Source: Gyrodactylus bullatarudis
Taxonomy: Eukaryota; Platyhelminthes; Monogenea; Gyrodactylidea; Gyrodactylidae
DNA: 11,863 nucleotides
Assembly (NCBI GenBank): GCA_012064415.1
Contig: SSNU01000252.1
Location: 1 to 11,863, forward strand
Reading direction: 5' to 3'
This document shows, piece after piece, positions 8,530-11,863 of this stretch (within the stretch, counting starts at the first letter, position 1; each line of letters opens with the position of its first letter). Made by a program: the position numbers and the translations under genes. The notes beneath the pieces are model-generated. The model did not search any database and was not told where the DNA came from. It saw only the letters and a program-made list of their open reading frames with translations.

Positions 8530-8855
8530 TAAGCAAAAAATAAATTAAATGTTTAATTTTTGATTAACTTGAATATATTATCTTCAATTCTTTAATTGCA
8601 TATTTTTTTGTTAGATAAAGCCTTATATTGAAATATAAATATAAAATAATGTGTACAAAATAAATGTAAGTTTTTTTTTTGGTAGAAATAGAATCTATAT
8701 TGAAAAAATAAATACAAAAATAAAAATAGGACATTAATCGATCTCGTGTTTGTTAAAGATAGGAAGAACATTATTATTATGAATGAGTTTTTAGTGAATT
8801 GAGTTTTGGCAGTTGATCTGAAAAATTAAATCGAAAATCACTAGGTTACTTCTAC
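8530..8855. other. AT-rich non-coding stretch
   Basis: The sequence is dominated by A and T runs with several AATAAA-like motifs on the + strand (for example near 8540 and 8660). They could serve the fragment upstream but are expected by chance here. I see no gene. Confidence 0.35.
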
Positions 8856-8900
8856 TTAATGAAGATCAGGGTATAGGAGAGATTTTGAGTAGTCAATTTT
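8856..8900 (-). pseudogene. Inverted remnant of the family's terminal exon
   Basis: On the - strand, from 8900 down, the codons give KIDYSKSLLYPDLH and then TAA at 8858-8856, the same peptide that closes the left-edge gene. The preceding residues, where HIRS would be expected, are degenerate, and the frame reaches a stop a few codons further upstream. The family cluster therefore extends past copy B and includes an inverted member. The rest of that member is not visible, either because it has decayed or because only the tail was moved. Confidence 0.5.
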
Positions 8901-9763
8901 AAATAAATAAATTCACTGTTTGATTCTATAGTTAATTTATAATTATACTTGAGCTGAATGTAAAGATAGTGAAGAATGAATGAATAGTCTTTGTTCATAG
9001 GTGTGAAAGTCCGTTAGTTGAATAATGCGTATAATGTGTAGCAAGAGGGTAGAGTGGGTTGGTGCGTCAGTGGTGTACCTTTCACGAATAATTTTTGGAC
9101 TTAGAAAAATTTTGGGGCAGAGATTTTTTTAGGACCTAATCGCTTGTATTAGTAATACAGTAATGAGATGATGTTCCCCCTATAATACTAAATAAGAATA
9201 TAATTAGTTTTTAGTTAGAAATTCGGTTGATTGAAATGTCCTAAAAATAGATGTTACTGTGAATATTGAAACTCCGGTAGTTCCGAAGCTCACGAAAATT
9301 TTCGTACATATTGAAACTGGTTTCTCAATTCACGGTTTACATGAGTATTGACCTATTCTTCAATATCTATTAATTGAATTTGTATGAGTATAGGTAAATA
9401 ATTTTCCTTAACATGAATTGTTCATCATTAAACATAGACAGAAGAATTATCGCCCATTTGTATGGGGGTCTAATACGTTTCAATGAATAGTGTTGAGATG
9501 AGGAACACTCGAAAGATCCCCCTAAAAAAATAGAGGGTCCAGTTTGTAAGCCTATGTTATTGTAAACGTTGCTAGAGAGTGAATGTTTTGTGAAAAGGGA
9601 TGGATGGGGTGGATGAGTGAATATGTGTGAAGAATATTTTTTTGGTTTGATTTCAAGTTATGATTTATTTCATGATTAGATTTCAGATTTTTGTTTTTTT
9701 GTTAGAAATATTTTATTGATATGTACAATATAGGTAAATATGGTTATAAATAGATATGTTACG
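8901..9763. other. Non-coding region with G/T strand bias
   Basis: There is no supportable gene. The + strand is unusually rich in G and T (for example 9000-9075 and 9590-9630), unlike the A/T balance elsewhere. Two stretches, near 9130-9190 and 9465-9530, share a loose pattern (CTAAT, then TGAGATGA, then CCCCCTA) and may be an old duplication. The role is unknown. Confidence 0.3.
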
Positions 9764-9860
9764 TGCAATGTAGAAACTAAAAACAGTGTATACACTGTTC
9801 GCGCAGTGTATACACTGCTCGTTTGGATGATCAATGTAGAAACTCAGTTTCTACATTGCA
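9764..9860. repeat. Nested palindrome and inverted-repeat cluster, possible transposon end
   Basis: The outer arms 9764-9778 and 9846-9860 (TGCAATGTAGAAACT and its reverse complement) match at 15 of 15 bases. A third copy, CAATGTAGAAACT, at 9832-9844 forms with the right arm a near-continuous palindrome around 9845. Between them lie two perfect palindromes, CAGTGTATACACTG, at 9784-9797 and 9804-9817. Their starts are exactly 20 bases apart, about two helical turns. It lies 80 bases beyond the stop codon of the transposase gene. It could be the terminal or subterminal transposase-binding region of that element, which is known in the Ginger group to begin with TGT. The matching end would be outside the window. 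Confidence 0.5.
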
Positions 9861-9935
9861 TGTTTTGTTATTTTTATTCAACTCACCCTCTGGTATGATT
9901 AATAAATCATCACACAGTAATAAGTAAGTATACAA

Positions 9936-9941
9936 TTTATT
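9936..9941 (-). terminator. Polyadenylation signal overlapping the transposase stop
   Basis: On the - strand the stop TAA (9943-9941) runs into AATAAATAAAT. AATAAA is present twice, at 9945-9940 and 9941-9936. The 3' untranslated region would be only 20-30 bases, so transcription would end before the palindrome cluster. Confidence 0.4.
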
Positions 9942-11771
9942 TATTTGTTTTTACAACTTAAACTTTTATGACACCTTGAGTTGCATAAAACCTTGTTTTT
10001 TAAGCATTTGCATCTATTGCTTTCACAGCCAGTAGTGCAATCACATCTTAGCATTCCTTGTCCATCTGATCTAGAATTGAATTTTGAAGCTGAGCGAATT
10101 GAAATTTTTGCCTCAGGTACTTCTTCTAATTGCAGAAATTCATGCTTTAGTCTATCAAACTGTCCTCTGCTGAAAAGACCTTTAAAAGTTCCTGCTCTAG
10201 ATCCTATTTCATAGAAACCTCGTTCGTCTCTTCTTTTGATTACTCCTATGATATTTGCTGCATCTATTTGACTTTTATCTACATCAGGTACTCTAATACT
10301 AACGTTGGTGCCTACTTCAACGTTTCCAGATGTTTTTTGGACCATTTTTTCTGCACAGCACGTCATATTCAAGGAGCACTCAGCGTCGATTGAAGAACGA
10401 TTGAAAAAACTATTCGAAACTCTTTCTGATAAAATAGAATTAAGATATAATCTGATAAATAAAAATAATCCAATATGCTTACCTTCGTCTGATTCTGTAA
10501 CGAGCAATTTATTTCCTTTATCTGTCATAGCGAATTCTGTAAATATAAAATTAACAGAAATATACAGTTTTAGTTCTAGCTCTCTACATACCTTCATCTG
10601 AAGCCTCACAGCTTGAAAGGTCCCAGAGGGCATTTGTGTTACATTGAATGGCTAATAATTGGGAATGAAAACAAGATTGAACGGAAAGAAATTGTAAGAA
10701 ACCTACTTTTAATATCCGATTCATCCTTATCATCTTCATTTTCCTCACTCACAAAATCTGAATGAAATATTTATAATTATTCTTGATTCATTGCATAAAT
10801 TAATTTGGCTTACTGATATTATCTGGCATCAGAAAATTGATAGCAGGGTCTGTTCCATATTTTGCTTTGTAGGGTGACATGTTGATCGTTGAATGATGCC
10901 GGGTATTTTTCATATATTCAACAAATTTTAATGCGGAAGCCCATTTGGTTGAGTTATGATCTTCAAGCCAAGTTCGTAAGATCCTTTTAATATCTTGATT
11001 AGCACGTTCCACGGATCCTTGACTTTGCGAGTGCCTTGGCTTTCCATGACAAAAAGTTATATCTGGCCAGTATTGAGCTAATCCTCGAACAATTTGATTT
11101 TTAAACTCTCGACCGTTGTCTGATTGTAAAATCTTAGGAGGCCCATTATGAAGAAAAATTTCGAGCAGATTTTTATAAACCTCATCTGCTGTCTTTGATT
11201 CCAAGGCTCGAAGGGTTATGAATTTGGTCAAGTGATCTTGGACAACCAATATGAACTTGTAACCGTTGTCAGGCTTTGATTGATAATCTATCAGATCAAT
11301 CTGTGCACGCTCATTGAATTTTTTTGAAACGATTGGATTTGTAACTAATTGCGTTGTCGTTGCCTTTTTATTGCTTGCACATATTTTACACATATCAAGA
11401 TAAATTTGGATAACTTCTCGTGATATGTTGTAATACCTCTTTCGAATCTCTTGTTGCATCTTTCCCAAACGACAATGCCCTAAACTTTTGTGTTTCTCAT
11501 CAAGAATTTGGAAAAGTTCACTGTCTTTGACATATATTTGTAAATTTTCCATCTGGGATTGTCTTTTTCGAATTAAAACCTCACTTGCATCAATCACTGC
11601 AATGTCATAGGTCTTGCCGATTTTGTAAAGGTTTTTGTCAATCTTGCAATCTTGAGGATTTCTAGACGATTTCACTTTATTTATAAACTCTTGATATCGA
11701 ATGTCGTCGAAACGCAAAGAATTGTGTCTCTTAGCCAAATTAGAGAGAGAAGCGTAAAAGTTTTCTTGCAT
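9941..11771 (-). CDS. Ginger/KRBA2-like integrase-type transposase, five exons, apparently intact
   Basis: This should cut and insert its own DNA ends in the nucleus. Inferred exons are 11771-10814, 10757-10707, 10651-10592, 10536-10483 and 10425-9941. All four introns are GT-AG and phase 1, and together the exons give 535 residues. Residues 94-131 form an HHCC zinc finger (H94, H99, C128, C131). The integrase core follows with D159 (AQIDL), D218 (QSDNGREF) and E255 (SQGSVERAN). Exons 2-4 encode a short acidic linker (SEENEDDKDESD; CEASDEG; TESDEG). Exon 5 has the VGTNVSIRVPDVDKS and GTFKGLFSRGQF motifs of this family, then a Cys-rich tail (CDCTTGC, CKC, C-x3-C) like the CXC/tesmin type. ATG 11771 is the first good start after an upstream region with CCAAT at 11834-11830. 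It could be a live transposase or a domesticated gene such as vertebrate KRBA2. I am confident of the family, less so of activity. Confidence 0.85.
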
Positions 11772-11863
11772 TTTGGAATTTTGAGAAATGGAAAATCGAC
11801 TTGATCATATCTAATTTTGATGAAATCTTATTGGTGAAGAATAAAAACCTATAATAGATTTTA

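Larger units (their letters stand above)
9764..11863 (-). mobile_element. Ginger/KRBA2-like DNA transposon, left part of the element in the window
   Basis: The element is recognised by its spliced integrase-type transposase at 9941-11771. The left limit is placed at the palindrome cluster and is only inferred. No copy of the TGTAGAAACT motif is seen upstream of the gene, so the other end should lie past 11863. All five exons are in frame and the catalytic residues are present, so the copy is young or has been kept as a host gene. Confidence 0.5.

Noticed and set aside
9130..9530. Loose repeat sharing CTAAT, TGAGATGA and CCCCCTA between two stretches
   Set aside because: The match is broken by many gaps and is too weak to call a repeat without an alignment score.
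10305..10601. Open frame of 98 codons on the + strand over the transposase exons
   Set aside because: It is antisense to exons 3-5 of the transposase, which explain the coding signal.
9941..10633. Reading the 230-codon frame on the - strand as a separate protein starting at 10633
   Set aside because: Its first part is in the wrong frame for exon 3 and passes through two introns with good donor and acceptor sites. The spliced join to the integrase exon keeps phase and gives the known family layout.
1..11863. CRISPR array, tRNA or rRNA genes
   Set aside because: There are no regularly spaced direct repeats, no cloverleaf with a convincing T-loop, and no rRNA-like conserved segments.

Overview
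This is AT-rich DNA from a eukaryote, most likely an invertebrate animal. The signs are spliced genes with short GT-AG introns, AATAAA signals after several stop codons, a spliced Ginger/KRBA2-like transposase and a small hAT-type element. I cannot name the species. There is no bacterial-style operon, RNA gene or CRISPR array.

Left two thirds (1-7300): a cluster of paralogs of one protein family that I do not recognise. Copy A (1045-3422) and copy B (5330-7182) lie in tandem on the + strand. Each has a tiny first exon, a phase-1 intron and a long coding stretch equivalent to roughly 580-590 residues. The two align from end to end, and each is broken once: a 2-bp insertion in A near 2995 and a 1-bp deletion in B near 6500. 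A short conserved C-terminal peptide of the same family occurs four times: as a terminal exon at the left edge (77-294), inside an apparent intron of copy A (ending 2133), as an isolated remnant at 3882-3956, and as an inverted remnant at 8856-8900. Its codons differ between copies far more than its residues do.

Middle (7300-9760): mostly mobile-element debris. A 489-bp non-autonomous hAT-type element (7553-8041) has a perfect 8-bp target duplication and seven copies of an AAATAGTA motif. Next to it is a possible internally deleted remnant of a Mutator-like (MULE) transposase (8194-8529, one in-frame stop). The rest is AT-rich and unassigned.

Right end (9764-11863): a Ginger/KRBA2-like integrase-type DNA transposon on the - strand. 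Five exons join in frame into about 535 residues with an HHCC zinc finger, a DDE integrase core, an acidic linker built from three small symmetrical exons, and a cysteine-rich CXC-like tail. Beyond its stop lies a dense cluster of palindromes and inverted repeats, which may be the terminal region of the element. The other end lies outside the window.

The most interesting content is the unrecognised tandem family with its recurring terminal peptide. The exon structures given are inferred from splice signals, reading phase and paralog alignment, without transcript data.
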